NCBI GenBank assembly: GCA_030599435.1
Contig: JAUVNZ010000023.1
Coordinates: 1 to 12,022, forward strand
DNA from: Gammaproteobacteria bacterium
GTDB taxonomy: Bacteria > Pseudomonadota > Gammaproteobacteria > SZUA-152
Length of the DNA stretch: 12,022 nt
Reading direction: 5' to 3'
The translations under genes were made by a program, and so were the position numbers. Of the stretch, positions 1 through 7,208 are shown one piece after another (position 1 is the first letter of the stretch; the number at the start of each line of letters is the position of its first letter). The notes below the pieces were generated by a model. It worked only from the letters and a program-made list of their open reading frames with translations, did no database searches and was not told the origin of the DNA.

Positions 1-55
1 GAATCTTTATTGTTTAGCGCAAATGGTCGTTTCTTTTGTATCTATCACCGTCTGA

Positions 56-700
56 CTATTTTACTCCATACTGATCTCTATATTTTTGTATTGCGCTGAG
101 GCGATCGGTTTCGTCAGTCGATGAATCCAGATATTCCACCAGGTTATCGAGACAAACAATGTTGGCAACGTTTAGCCCGTGGTCTTGTTCCACTTCCTGT
201 ATCGCTGAGGTTTCACCTTGCCCGCGTTCCTGACGGTCTAGTGCTATCACTACGCCGGCTGTTGTAGCCCCTGCAGTGTTAATAATACCCACAGATTCGC
301 GTACCGATGTGCCCGCCGAGATGACGTCATCAATAATCAATACGCGTCCTTCAAGTTCAGCGCCGACAATAATGCCACCTTCTCCATGGGTTTTAGCCTC
401 CTTGCGGTTAAAACAGTAAGGCACATCGTGATCATGATGATCCGCCAGGGCGATAGCCAGTGTTGATGCCAGGGGGATGCCTTTGTAGGCAGGACCATAG
501 ATCATATCGAATTTTATGCCTGATTCCACCACGGCCTGTGCGTAGTAGCGCCCTAGTCGTGCCAGGCTGGCGCCTGTGTTAAACAGGCCGCTATTGAAAA
601 AATAGGGGCTGATACGGCCGGATTTGAGCGTGAATTCCCCAAAGCGCAATACGCCAACATCGATGGCAAAGTCGAGAAATTCTTTTTGGTAATCTTGCAT
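56..700 (-). CDS. pyrE: Orotate phosphoribosyltransferase
   Basis: This cytosolic enzyme joins orotate to PRPP to give OMP, the fifth step of de novo pyrimidine synthesis. The 214-residue protein matches the E. coli enzyme in length and almost motif for motif. [10 protein letters not shown] lies at residues 20-29 with Lys26. [10 protein letters not shown] (68-77) carries Lys73. The flexible catalytic loop [12 protein letters not shown] (98-109) has Arg99, Lys100, Lys103 and His105. The PRPP-binding motif [13 protein letters not shown] lies at 120-132. The ATG at 698-700 gives the expected N-terminus ([12 protein letters not shown]), although no strong Shine-Dalgarno sequence precedes it. The gene is divergent from the ExoIII-family gene and separated from it by 141 bases. 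That is the pyrE-crc arrangement known from Pseudomonas. The identification is very secure. Confidence 0.98.
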   Translation of the reverse strand: MQDYQKEFLDFAIDVGVLRFGEFTLKSGRISPYFFNSGLFNTGASLARLGRYYAQAVVESGIKFDMIYGPAYKGIPLASTLAIALADHHDHDVPYCFNRKEAKTHGEGGIIVGAELEGRVLIIDDVISAGTSVRESVGIINTAGATTAGVVIALDRQERGQGETSAIQEVEQDHGLNVANIVCLDNLVEYLDSSTDETDRLSAIQKYRDQYGVK

Positions 701-780
701 GAGGGAATCCAGAGAAATTGTATGTTGATTTGGGTTGTGTAGTTTACCCTATTTGGCCAACCTGTCGGCTCTCACTGCGG

Positions 781-786
781 TATAAT
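781..786 (+). promoter_or_regulatory. Possible -10 element for the ExoIII-family gene
   Basis: A perfect TATAAT lies 55 bases before the ExoIII start codon, which would give a leader of about 50 bases. No convincing -35 hexamer sits 16-18 bases upstream. The nearest TTG-like hexamer, TTGGCC at 753-758, is 22 bases away and lies in the short palindrome TTGGCCAA (753-760). The call therefore rests on the -10 match alone. Confidence 0.3.
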
Positions 787-841
787 TCTTTGCTTTATTA
801 TTTTGGATCGTCCGTATTAATTCAGGAGCAACTGGGTAACC

Positions 842-1630
842 ATGAGAATTATCACTGCTAATGTTAATGGTATTCGAGCAGCCGAAAAAAAAGGGTTTTT
901 TGAATGGATGAAGAAACAAAAGCCCGACGTGGTTTGTTTGCAGGAGACTAAGGCTCAAGAAGACCAGTTGTTATTAAAAGATTTTTACCCTGAGGGTTAC
1001 TATTGTTATTACTTTGATGCAGAAAAAAAAGGTTATAGCGGTGTTGCAATTTATGCGCGCCATAAGCCAAGCAAGGTTACTAGGGGTCTTGGCAAAGGTT
1101 TCGAAGATATGGATGCTGAAGGGCGATATGTACAGGTTGATTTTGATTCTGAAGAGACGGGTAAGCTTAGTGTTATTTCACTTTATTTGCCGTCAGGATC
1201 AGCTAAAGAAGAACGCCAGCAGGTAAAGTACAGTTTTATGGATCGCTTTACGGAAACTCTAAAGGCGATGCGCCGACAACGCCGTGAATTTATTATTTGT
1301 GGCGACTGGAATATTGTACATAAGGAAATCGATATTAAAAACTGGAAAAGTAATCAGAAAAATTCTGGTTGTTTGCCGGAAGAGCGTGCCTGGCTGGATA
1401 AATTATTCGGACCGATGGGTTTTATTGATGCCTTCCGTGAAGTTAATCAGCAGGATGAACAATACACCTGGTGGTCTAACCGAGGTCAAGCGCGGGCAAA
1501 TAATGTGGGGTGGCGGATTGATTATCAGGTGATCACGCCAGGACTTAAGGATTCAGTTAAAGCTGCATCTGTTTATAAAGATAAATGGTTTTCAGATCAT
1601 GCGCCGCTAACTGTTGATTACGAAAGGTGA
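842..1630 (+). CDS. xthA: Exodeoxyribonuclease III family (AP endonuclease/3'-5' exonuclease), in the crc position
   Basis: This belongs to the exonuclease III/EEP nuclease superfamily and is 262 residues long. Such enzymes cut DNA at abasic sites and remove blocked 3' ends in base-excision repair. The expected catalytic residues are present: Asn7 in NVNGIR, Glu35 in LQETKA, Tyr115 in LYLPSG, Asp155 and Asn157 in GDWNIV, Asp227 in GWRIDYQ, and Asp252-His253 in SDHAPL. The start is ATG 842, preceded by AGGAG at 824-828, a rather long 13-base spacing. The gene is divergent from pyrE, the position of crc in Pseudomonas, and shares the Crc-like stretches DIKNW and ERAW. From memory, Pseudomonas Crc has lost catalytic residues that are kept here, so nuclease activity is the safer call. 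Two runs of eight A (885-892 and 1023-1030) lie inside the gene. The family is certain; the symbol xthA versus exoA is a matter of convention. Confidence 0.93.
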   Translation: MRIITANVNGIRAAEKKGFFEWMKKQKPDVVCLQETKAQEDQLLLKDFYPEGYYCYYFDAEKKGYSGVAIYARHKPSKVTRGLGKGFEDMDAEGRYVQVDFDSEETGKLSVISLYLPSGSAKEERQQVKYSFMDRFTETLKAMRRQRREFIICGDWNIVHKEIDIKNWKSNQKNSGCLPEERAWLDKLFGPMGFIDAFREVNQQDEQYTWWSNRGQARANNVGWRIDYQVITPGLKDSVKAASVYKDKWFSDHAPLTVDYER

Positions 1631-1646
1631 TTATTAGAGGTAATCA

Positions 1647-1674
1647 GGGTGTAAGAACCCGAGTTTGTTATTTT
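1647..1674 (+). terminator. Weak candidate terminator after the ExoIII-family gene
   Basis: A short hairpin (GGGT, loop GTAAGA, ACCC at 1647-1660) is followed after GAG by a T-rich stretch. A second inverted repeat, TGATTA/TAATCA (1628-1633 and 1641-1646), starts on the stop codon. The stems are only 4 and 6 base pairs and the T tract is interrupted. This is the only terminator-like structure in the 66 bases between the convergent ExoIII and DUF4426 genes. Confidence 0.25.
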
Positions 1675-1696
1675 AATAATGTTTAAAAATACAGGG

Positions 1697-2206
1697 CTAC
1701 TGAGTATAAAATTGTTGACGAAATTTTACAGTGTAGGCCTGCGTTTCACCTTCTGGAAGTATATGCAGTACAAAATCTAGCATTTCTTCATGAGCCACAT
1801 GAAAAGCGCTCATATAATAAACAGAATCTTTTTCATCAATTTCGCGGATCTTAAATTTTCTGAACTGCCCTGTGAGGTTACTGGCGCTAGCTGTTACCTG
1901 GGCGCGAACAGGTGTCCCTGTTGGCTTTGAACCTTTTTTTATTATGGAAATAGATAACATGCCACGGTTTTTACTACGCACTATGCCGTAGGCTTCCGCC
2001 ATGCTGGGTTGCAGGACATCACTGTTAAAGGCGTTGTAATGAACAGTGTAGTTACCAAATACCTGTGACGTTGCGGCGTTAACATCTACTGTATGCATAA
2101 ACCCAGAAAGGCACACTAAAACCGTCAACAATCCTTTGAGGGTTGTTTTAAAAACTGTACTAGACACTTTATCTATTAACAAAATACTAAAAGGTTTTAG
2201 CGCCAT
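1697..2206 (-). CDS. DUF4426 family secreted protein
   Basis: This 169-residue protein has an N-terminal export signal and a small domain that I recognise as DUF4426, whose function is unknown. A hydrophobic segment lies at residues 24-37 and a plausible signal peptidase site follows VNA (42-44), which leaves a mature domain of about 125 residues. Its motifs include FGNYTVHYNAF near the mature N-terminus, and SVYYMSAF and TVKFRQQFY near the C-terminus. The start at ATG 2204-2206 is supported by GGAGG at 2211-2215 (complement), five bases or fewer upstream. The pre-hydrophobic region of about 23 residues is longer than usual. In Pseudomonas a DUF4426 gene sits near metW, metX, yggT and proC, so finding it in the same minus-strand block as yggT-proC-yggS fits. 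Here it is separated from them by the dynamin-like gene. The mature protein is probably periplasmic or envelope-associated. Confidence 0.8.
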   Translation of the reverse strand: MALKPFSILLIDKVSSTVFKTTLKGLLTVLVCLSGFMHTVDVNAATSQVFGNYTVHYNAFNSDVLQPSMAEAYGIVRSKNRGMLSISIIKKGSKPTGTPVRAQVTASASNLTGQFRKFKIREIDEKDSVYYMSAFHVAHEEMLDFVLHILPEGETQAYTVKFRQQFYTQ

Positions 2207-2406
2207 GTTGCCTCCAGCGGTATGAATGTTTCAGAAGCTTTTTACTAGAACTCTTTTTTACAAGATTGGCCGTTACCACCAACCTTCGGGAAAAATCACC
2301 ATTATGTCAACCCGAAATGCGGTCAATGTTGAGGTGAGCGTTATTTTTGAGGGGTATTGTGGGTTTAAGTTCAATTAATCAGTCATAACCATGAATCATG
2401 CTGTGT

Positions 2407-2424
2407 ATACGGGCGATAGCGTAT
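2407..2424. repeat. Inverted repeat ATACG-N8-CGTAT
   Basis: Five-base arms at 2407-2411 and 2420-2424 flank GGCGATAG. It lies directly beside the perfect palindrome at 2427-2440, in the gap downstream of the dynamin-like gene and upstream of the DUF4426 gene. It may be half of a composite site, or chance. Confidence 0.4.
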
Positions 2425-2426
2425 GG

Positions 2427-2440
2427 CCGTGGTACCACGG
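2427..2440. repeat. Perfect 14-base palindrome CCGTGGTACCACGG
   Basis: All seven base pairs match. It lies 33 bases past the stop codon of the dynamin-like gene and 220 bases before the DUF4426 start. No T tract follows on either strand, so it does not look like an intrinsic terminator. A perfect, loopless GC-rich palindrome of this length is more typical of a protein-binding site, but the binding factor is unknown. Confidence 0.5.
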
Positions 2441-2473
2441 TAGAAAAGCAGGTCTGAGAGTAATAAAGGAAGT

Positions 2474-4438
2474 CTAGGAGACTGCTGCTGCTTTTTCTTC
2501 CTGTTCTTGCAGCGGAGCCAGTGGAGTGTTGATAGCGCTAAGTATGCCGTTAATGGTGTTTAGCTGTTCATCCAGATCTTTGGCCTGGCTTTCCAGAGTA
2601 CCAATGTTTCCTGAAAGTTTTTCCCGGGAGTTTTTAATTTTCTGCAAATTGCCCAGGCGTTTTTCCAGTTGAACTTTGCGTTCCTTGATCCGTGCGGCCA
2701 ATGGGCGCATTGCTGAGCCTGCCCAATCCTCGGCGTCCTGATTGGCATGAAAGAAAATGTTGCGTGCATGGCTAACCATGGAAATAAAGAATTTTTTCAC
2801 CACAAAACTTTGTTCAGTCATGGTGGTCATTTTGCTGGTGCGAAACGCTTCAGCTTCTCTAAAAAGTTGATCTAGTTCGCGTGAATAACGTGCGGTAGCA
2901 AATAGCACTGGATTCAGGTTTTTGAAGCCATGTTCATCGCGAAAGCGGTCATAAATGCTGGTAACAATGGCATTGGACTTTTCTGTCTGGAAATTAACTT
3001 GAGTCATAGAATCGCGGGCACCTTCAAAAAACTTTTTCATGCTTGATTTCATGCCTGAGGTGGTCCAGCTATCTACCATGCTTGAGCGAGTTTTGGTAAT
3101 AGTATCGTCTAACTGGTTTAAACCTAGCGCTTGGATTAATGAAACCAGTTGGCGTTTAAGCACATGGCGACTAGTTTGGAAATTTTCTACATCTTTTTGG
3201 TAGATAGACTGTTCGGTTCTCAATTTTTGCATGGTGTCCATGAGAACGTCAGCACTTTTGCCAGACAGGGAGCGTAATTCATCAAGCTGCTGGTTAATGG
3301 AGTCGAGCCGTTCTTCCAGAACACCCTTGGTGGATTCGACCATGGTGCCAATTCGAGAGACTATATTTTCACGCACCAAATGTTGTTTGGCTGGTAGCAC
3401 ATCATCAGATAATGCTGCTTCCAGTGCAGGTAATCCGCTTTTTTCCAGTAACTTGTCGTCGTTTTTTACACGAGCTAACAGGCCTTTTTGTGCAGAAACG
3501 GGGAAAATTTTACTGGCTTCAACATTAAGAATGCTGGCAGTTTTTTCACACATGTCGTTAATATTGGCATCTATGTTGGTTTGATCCTGCAGTTCGTCCC
3601 ACAGGGTGTCAATTTTATTGAGTACCACCATGAGGCCTGATTCATTTTTCTCTCGAAGAGCCTGGGCGTGCTGTTTCCAGATTTCCATGTCGGTTTTGGT
3701 TGCGCCGGTATCAGCTGCAAGTACAAAAATTACCGCCTGGGCGTTAGGGAGCATGTCCATGGTGAGTTCTGGTTCCGAGCCCATGGCATTAAGTCCGGGA
3801 GTATCAAGAATCACCAGACCTTGTTTTAGCAATGGGTGTGGAAAGCTAATCATCACATGGCGCCACATGGGGATTTCAATGTTTATTGGTTTAACTTCCG
3901 CATGTTCCATTTCTTCCTTGGAATACAGGCCAAGCTGAATGGCTGTGTCGACCTGCACACTTTTGGTTTTGATTATTTCTTTGAAAGACTCGACCATGTG
4001 ATCTGCAGAGTCCACATCCAGATCGATGTTAATCCAGTTATTGGCATCCTGTTTGTATTCGCTGATGCTGGTATCATCCAGCCGTGTTTCAATAGGCAGC
4101 ATGCGAATATAGGCACCATCTGCCTTGGAATCGAAAAATAACTCAGTAGGACACATAGTAGTGCGACCTGCTGATGATGGCAGTAGTCTGCGTTTGTAGT
4201 TGGCAAAGAAAATGGCGTTGATGAGTTCGGTTTTACCACGGGAAAATTCTGCGGCAAAACCAATAGTGATGCTGTCAGAATCTAGCGAATCGAGGATCTC
4301 GTACATGCGCAGATCGTCTTCCGGGCTGCTCATTTCATGATCAGCCAGCCAGTCTCTGTAGGCTTTTATTTGGCGAATCGCGTCTTCTTTCCAACGACTA
4401 TAGGCGTTGAGTTGTTCTGTAAATTGTTCTTTTCCCAT
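2474..4438 (-). CDS. Dynamin-like large GTPase
   Basis: A 654-residue GTPase of the bacterial dynamin-like group. The GTPase domain comes first. The P-loop (G1) is AEFSRGKT at residues 63-70. Switch I (G2) is the SSAGRTTMCPT region at 88-98. G3 is DTPG at 212-215, and G4 is NKID at 274-277. The remaining ~350 residues look helical, with coiled-coil-like stretches around 365-420 and 595-640. They also hold an aromatic and basic segment, VVKKFFISMVSHARNIFF, near residue 550. I see no clear transmembrane helix, so membrane contact, if any, would be peripheral. ATG 4436-4438 has AGGTGA at 4446-4451 (complement) as a reasonable ribosome binding site. Dynamin-like proteins remodel or tether membranes; the role of this one is unknown. 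No partner dynamin gene lies beside it. It sits between yggU and the DUF4426 gene on the same strand but 201 bases from yggU, so it may have its own promoter. Confidence 0.9.
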   Translation of the reverse strand: MGKEQFTEQLNAYSRWKEDAIRQIKAYRDWLADHEMSSPEDDLRMYEILDSLDSDSITIGFAAEFSRGKTELINAIFFANYKRRLLPSSAGRTTMCPTELFFDSKADGAYIRMLPIETRLDDTSISEYKQDANNWINIDLDVDSADHMVESFKEIIKTKSVQVDTAIQLGLYSKEEMEHAEVKPINIEIPMWRHVMISFPHPLLKQGLVILDTPGLNAMGSEPELTMDMLPNAQAVIFVLAADTGATKTDMEIWKQHAQALREKNESGLMVVLNKIDTLWDELQDQTNIDANINDMCEKTASILNVEASKIFPVSAQKGLLARVKNDDKLLEKSGLPALEAALSDDVLPAKQHLVRENIVSRIGTMVESTKGVLEERLDSINQQLDELRSLSGKSADVLMDTMQKLRTEQSIYQKDVENFQTSRHVLKRQLVSLIQALGLNQLDDTITKTRSSMVDSWTTSGMKSSMKKFFEGARDSMTQVNFQTEKSNAIVTSIYDRFRDEHGFKNLNPVLFATARYSRELDQLFREAEAFRTSKMTTMTEQSFVVKKFFISMVSHARNIFFHANQDAEDWAGSAMRPLAARIKERKVQLEKRLGNLQKIKNSREKLSGNIGTLESQAKDLDEQLNTINGILSAINTPLAPLQEQEEKAAAVS

Positions 4439-4639
4439 ACCTTAAGTCACCTGGTTAGTCCCATATAAAGTACAGACGTACCCAAATTCTCATGTTGGGC
4501 ACATCTCGGTATCAGTAACGGCCAAACTGGGCGGAAGTTTAGCCTGTATAAGGGTTTACGTGAACTTGGGATAGGTAGGATCCGGAGGCAAGATCGTATT
4601 ATGTTCAATGAGCTATTAACCATGAATATATTATGGGTA

Positions 4640-4936
4640 TTAAGGGCGTGATATGCCAGCTGGAAATTTAGCGGGCGATTGTATCCGCAGGCGTTTATGC
4701 CGGTTATTTGCACCAGTAATTAACTCTACCCGGGATTTGGCCACATCAAAGGTTTTGGCGAGAAATTTGACCAAATGGCTATTTGCCTTGCCATTTTCCG
4801 GGGGTGCGGTAATGCGAATTTTCAGGGCATCATCAATTATCTCAACGATTTTGTCTTGACTGGCTCCAGATTGTACGCGGACAGCAATGAGAAGATCTTC
4901 CCCTTCCCAGTGATAGCAGCCAGAAGCTTTTGTCAT
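4640..4936 (-). CDS. yggU: YggU/DUF167 family protein
   Basis: This is a small protein of 98 residues from the DUF167 (UPF0235) family, whose biochemical function is not known. The family signature is clear: a basic VRVQSGASQDKIV segment, then LKIRITAPPENGKAN, and near the end a G-N-N-R-H-K-R-L-R-I run (residues ~76-85). Its start codon overlaps the yggT stop by one base (TGATG at 4938-4934, complement), so translation is probably coupled to yggT. In E. coli the order is also yggS-yggT-yggU. The protein ends in a short proline-rich tail. Identification is secure at the family level. Confidence 0.95.
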   Translation of the reverse strand: MTKASGCYHWEGEDLLIAVRVQSGASQDKIVEIIDDALKIRITAPPENGKANSHLVKFLAKTFDVAKSRVELITGANNRHKRLRIQSPAKFPAGISRP

Positions 4937-5514
4937 CAGGATGAAAGGCTCATTCCAAGGTCGTTGATGGGCGCGATTAGGACAATAGTGAGCAATTGCA
5001 GCAGGATCATTACCAGGATGGGTGAAAAGTCGAAACCGTGCATGGCTGGCAAATAACGCCTTGCGCGGCCCAGCAAAGGTTCGTTAAGGCTGTGGAGCAG
5101 TGAAATGGCTGGGTTATGACCGCTGGGTGCCACCCAGCTAAGTATGACCTGTACTAATATGGTGACGAAGTAAATCTGCAGCAGCAATGATAACAGGCCA
5201 CCAATGGATAGTACGGCAAGCCCTAAGGGATGGATGCCAAAACCTTTGATGGCAATAACCAGTGTTAATTCTATAGCCTGTAAAGCCAGCATTAAAAAAA
5301 CCGAGGCTATATCGATACCCCCAAGACTGGGGATAATGCGTCTTAATGGAACAAGAGGGGGATTGGTAATTTTAACCAGAAATTGTGAAATGGGATTGTA
5401 GAAATCCGCACGCGCCAGGGCCAGTAAAAAACGGATCATGATCGCGCCTATATACAACCCAAACAAGGTTTGGATTAGAAAAACACCAGCATTCCCGGCG
5501 TACGAGCCTCCCAT
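4936..5514 (-). CDS. yggT: YggT family integral membrane protein
   Basis: The 192-residue protein has two copies of the YGGT repeat. Each repeat has membrane segments and a loop motif of the type NP-x-L-P-R: NPISQF...NPPLVPLRRIIP at residues 40-62 and NPAISLL...NEPLLGRARRYLP at 134-156. Hydrophobic segments lie at roughly 10-34, 67-90, 97-127 and 163-182, which suggests about four membrane passes. The start at ATG 5512-5514 follows a purine-rich GGAAGGAA sequence (complement). The gene lies between proC and yggU on the same strand, 66 bases after proC. YggT proteins are inner-membrane proteins that have been linked to osmotic tolerance, but their mechanism is not established. Confidence 0.95.
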   Translation of the reverse strand: MGGSYAGNAGVFLIQTLFGLYIGAIMIRFLLALARADFYNPISQFLVKITNPPLVPLRRIIPSLGGIDIASVFLMLALQAIELTLVIAIKGFGIHPLGLAVLSIGGLLSLLLQIYFVTILVQVILSWVAPSGHNPAISLLHSLNEPLLGRARRYLPAMHGFDFSPILVMILLQLLTIVLIAPINDLGMSLSS

Positions 5515-5580
5515 TTGTTTTTTTCCTTCCTGCTCTTTTGGCTATTTTTTTGTTTGTTGTAACCAGTTTATTTGTTGTGA

Positions 5581-6408
5581 TCAGTCTTTCCCGAGCAAAT
5601 TGGCCAACTCTTCGGAGCGATCCCGAGCTGCCTTAAGCACTTCTGAAAAAACTGCGTCTATATTATGTTTGTCCATGGCCTTCAGGCCTTGTTCTGTTGT
5701 GCCTCCAGGTGATGTGACCTGTTTGCGCAGTGTGGCCACAGATTCATGACTTTCCAGCGCCATCTTGGCGGCTCCAAGCGCAGTCTGCAAGGTTAGTAAG
5801 TGCGCTGTTTCTTTTGTTAGTCCGAGTTCTACACCGGCAGCTTCAATTGCTTCCATGATACGGAAAAAATAGGCTGGACCACTGCCAGAAAGTGCAGTGA
5901 CAGCGTCCATTTGCGACTCATCGGTTACCCACAGGGTTAGACCCGCGGCTCGTAAAATGGATTCAGCCAGATCTTGCTGCTCAGGTGTTACCTGTGCGTT
6001 AGCAAAAAGGGCAGTTGCTCCGGTTTGAACCAGAGCAGGTGTGTTTGGCATGGCGCGAACCACGGCTATATTTCCACCTAACCATTTTTCAATGTCTTCG
6101 CTGCGAATGCCTGCAGCGATTGAAACAACCAGAGAATGGTTTTGCTGAATTGTAGCGGCCATTTCCTCAGCAACATCTTTTAAGTTTTGTGGTTTTATCG
6201 CGAGAATGACTACATCTGCCCCCGCAGCAGTAGTCTGGTTATCAGCTGAGGTGGATATGTTAAAGCGAGCGGCCAGATTTTCTCGTTGACTGTCATTGTT
6301 GTCGGCTACGCTGATTTGTTTGGGGTCAATATGATCTTCCAGCAACCCGCCAATTAGACTGGATGCCATATTGCCGCCGCCGATGAAGGCTAGTTTCACG
6401 TTTTTCAT
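5581..6408 (-). CDS. proC: Pyrroline-5-carboxylate reductase
   Basis: This is the last enzyme of proline synthesis and reduces pyrroline-5-carboxylate with NAD(P)H in the cytosol. The 275-residue protein starts with a Rossmann nucleotide-binding motif, FIGGGNMAS at 8-16. It continues with LAIKPQ (69-74), the conserved VVRAMPNTPA (116-125), and the signature SGSGPAYFF (174-182) with TSPGGTTEQGL (232-242). I chose the ATG at 6406-6408. A GTG immediately upstream (6409-6411) in the same frame would add one residue, and neither start has a strong Shine-Dalgarno sequence. The gene follows yggS after 71 bases on the same strand. Having yggS and proC together is classic; homologues of YggS were first named as proline-synthetase co-transcribed proteins. 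Confidence 0.97.
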   Translation of the reverse strand: MKNVKLAFIGGGNMASSLIGGLLEDHIDPKQISVADNNDSQRENLAARFNISTSADNQTTAAGADVVILAIKPQNLKDVAEEMAATIQQNHSLVVSIAAGIRSEDIEKWLGGNIAVVRAMPNTPALVQTGATALFANAQVTPEQQDLAESILRAAGLTLWVTDESQMDAVTALSGSGPAYFFRIMEAIEAAGVELGLTKETAHLLTLQTALGAAKMALESHESVATLRKQVTSPGGTTEQGLKAMDKHNIDAVFSEVLKAARDRSEELANLLGKD

Positions 6409-6479
6409 CACTTGATTATGACATATTCTGTGATGAGTATTGTTTGTTCGGTGGGAGGTGCATTGTATTAATATTAACT

Positions 6480-7208
6480 TTAGGGGGAGGTATTTCGAGG
6501 GCCAAATATATCGGTGCCAATTCTGACCATGGTAGATCCTTCCGCTATAGCAGCTTCCAGATCATTCGACATACCCATGGAAAGGGTATCCATGGACACT
6601 CCGACGTCGCCTAATTCTGATTTCAGGGAATCAAATGCTTCGTGTACAGCTTTAAATGCTAGTCGTTGTTGTTCGAAATTTGTATCGGGTGCCGGGATGG
6701 CCATGAGACCTCTTAAACGCAGGCGGGGAAATTTGGCCATACTTGATGCTAGTTCAAATAGTGCAGATGGTTGCACACCGGATTTAGATTTCTCGCCACT
6801 GATATTCACTTGTAGACAAATATTCAAAGGCTGAAGGTTTTCTGGACGCTGCTCATTAAGACGCCGTGCAATTTTTTCTCGATCTACGCTTTGCACCCAG
6901 TCAAACAGGCCGGCGATTGTCTGGGTTTTATTAGACTGGATGGGCCCAATGAAGTGCCATTGCAGTCCCATGCTGGTCAATTCTGCTATTTTCTCCTGAG
7001 CCTCTTGCAGGTAGCTTTCGCCAAAGGCGGTAAATCCGGCCAAAGCTATTTTTGAGATGTCATCGGACGGACGAGTTTTGCTAACAGGCAGGATTTGCAC
7101 GGATCCAGGGTTTCGCCCAAATCGTTGTTCGGCCATTCGAACACGCGTCACCACTTGTTCTAGTTGTGCTGTTAGATCAATATTGTGGGTATTGGAGGTA
7201 TCAGGCAT
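6480..7208 (-). CDS. yggS: YggS/PLPBP family pyridoxal phosphate homeostasis protein
   Basis: This 242-residue protein is a TIM-barrel PLP carrier without known catalysis that keeps the cellular pool of vitamin B6 and related amino acids in balance. The PLP-binding lysine is Lys44 in the VSKTRP motif (42-47). Other conserved blocks are GESYLQEA, WHFIGPIQSNK, CLQVNISGEKSKSG, and near the end LSMGMSNDLEAAI with the phosphate-binding GSTMVRIGTDIFGPR region. The common family motif GENYLQEA reads GESYLQEA here. ATG 7206-7208 is preceded by AGAGG at about ten bases (complement). It is the first gene of the minus-strand block yggS-proC-yggT-yggU and is divergent from pilT, as in Pseudomonas. Confidence 0.96.
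   Translation of the reverse strand: MPDTSNTHNIDLTAQLEQVVTRVRMAEQRFGRNPGSVQILPVSKTRPSDDISKIALAGFTAFGESYLQEAQEKIAELTSMGLQWHFIGPIQSNKTQTIAGLFDWVQSVDREKIARRLNEQRPENLQPLNICLQVNISGEKSKSGVQPSALFELASSMAKFPRLRLRGLMAIPAPDTNFEQQRLAFKAVHEAFDSLKSELGDVGVSMDTLSMGMSNDLEAAIAEGSTMVRIGTDIFGPRNTSP

Noticed and set aside
749..958. Minus-strand reading frame of 69 codons across the pyrE/ExoIII gap and the ExoIII N-terminus
   Set aside because: It overlaps a well supported plus-strand gene, includes translated promoter sequence and homopolymers, and resembles no known family.
3231..4141. Plus-strand frames of about 100 codons opposite the dynamin-like gene
   Set aside because: They are antisense shadows of an intact GTPase gene with all its motifs; their products are low in complexity and have no family signature.
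4447..4713. Minus-strand frame of 88 codons between yggU and the dynamin gene, checked as a possible metW or metX remnant
   Set aside because: It overlaps the yggU 3' end in another frame, and its product shows no methyltransferase or acyltransferase motif. I found no metX/metW remnant in this gap.
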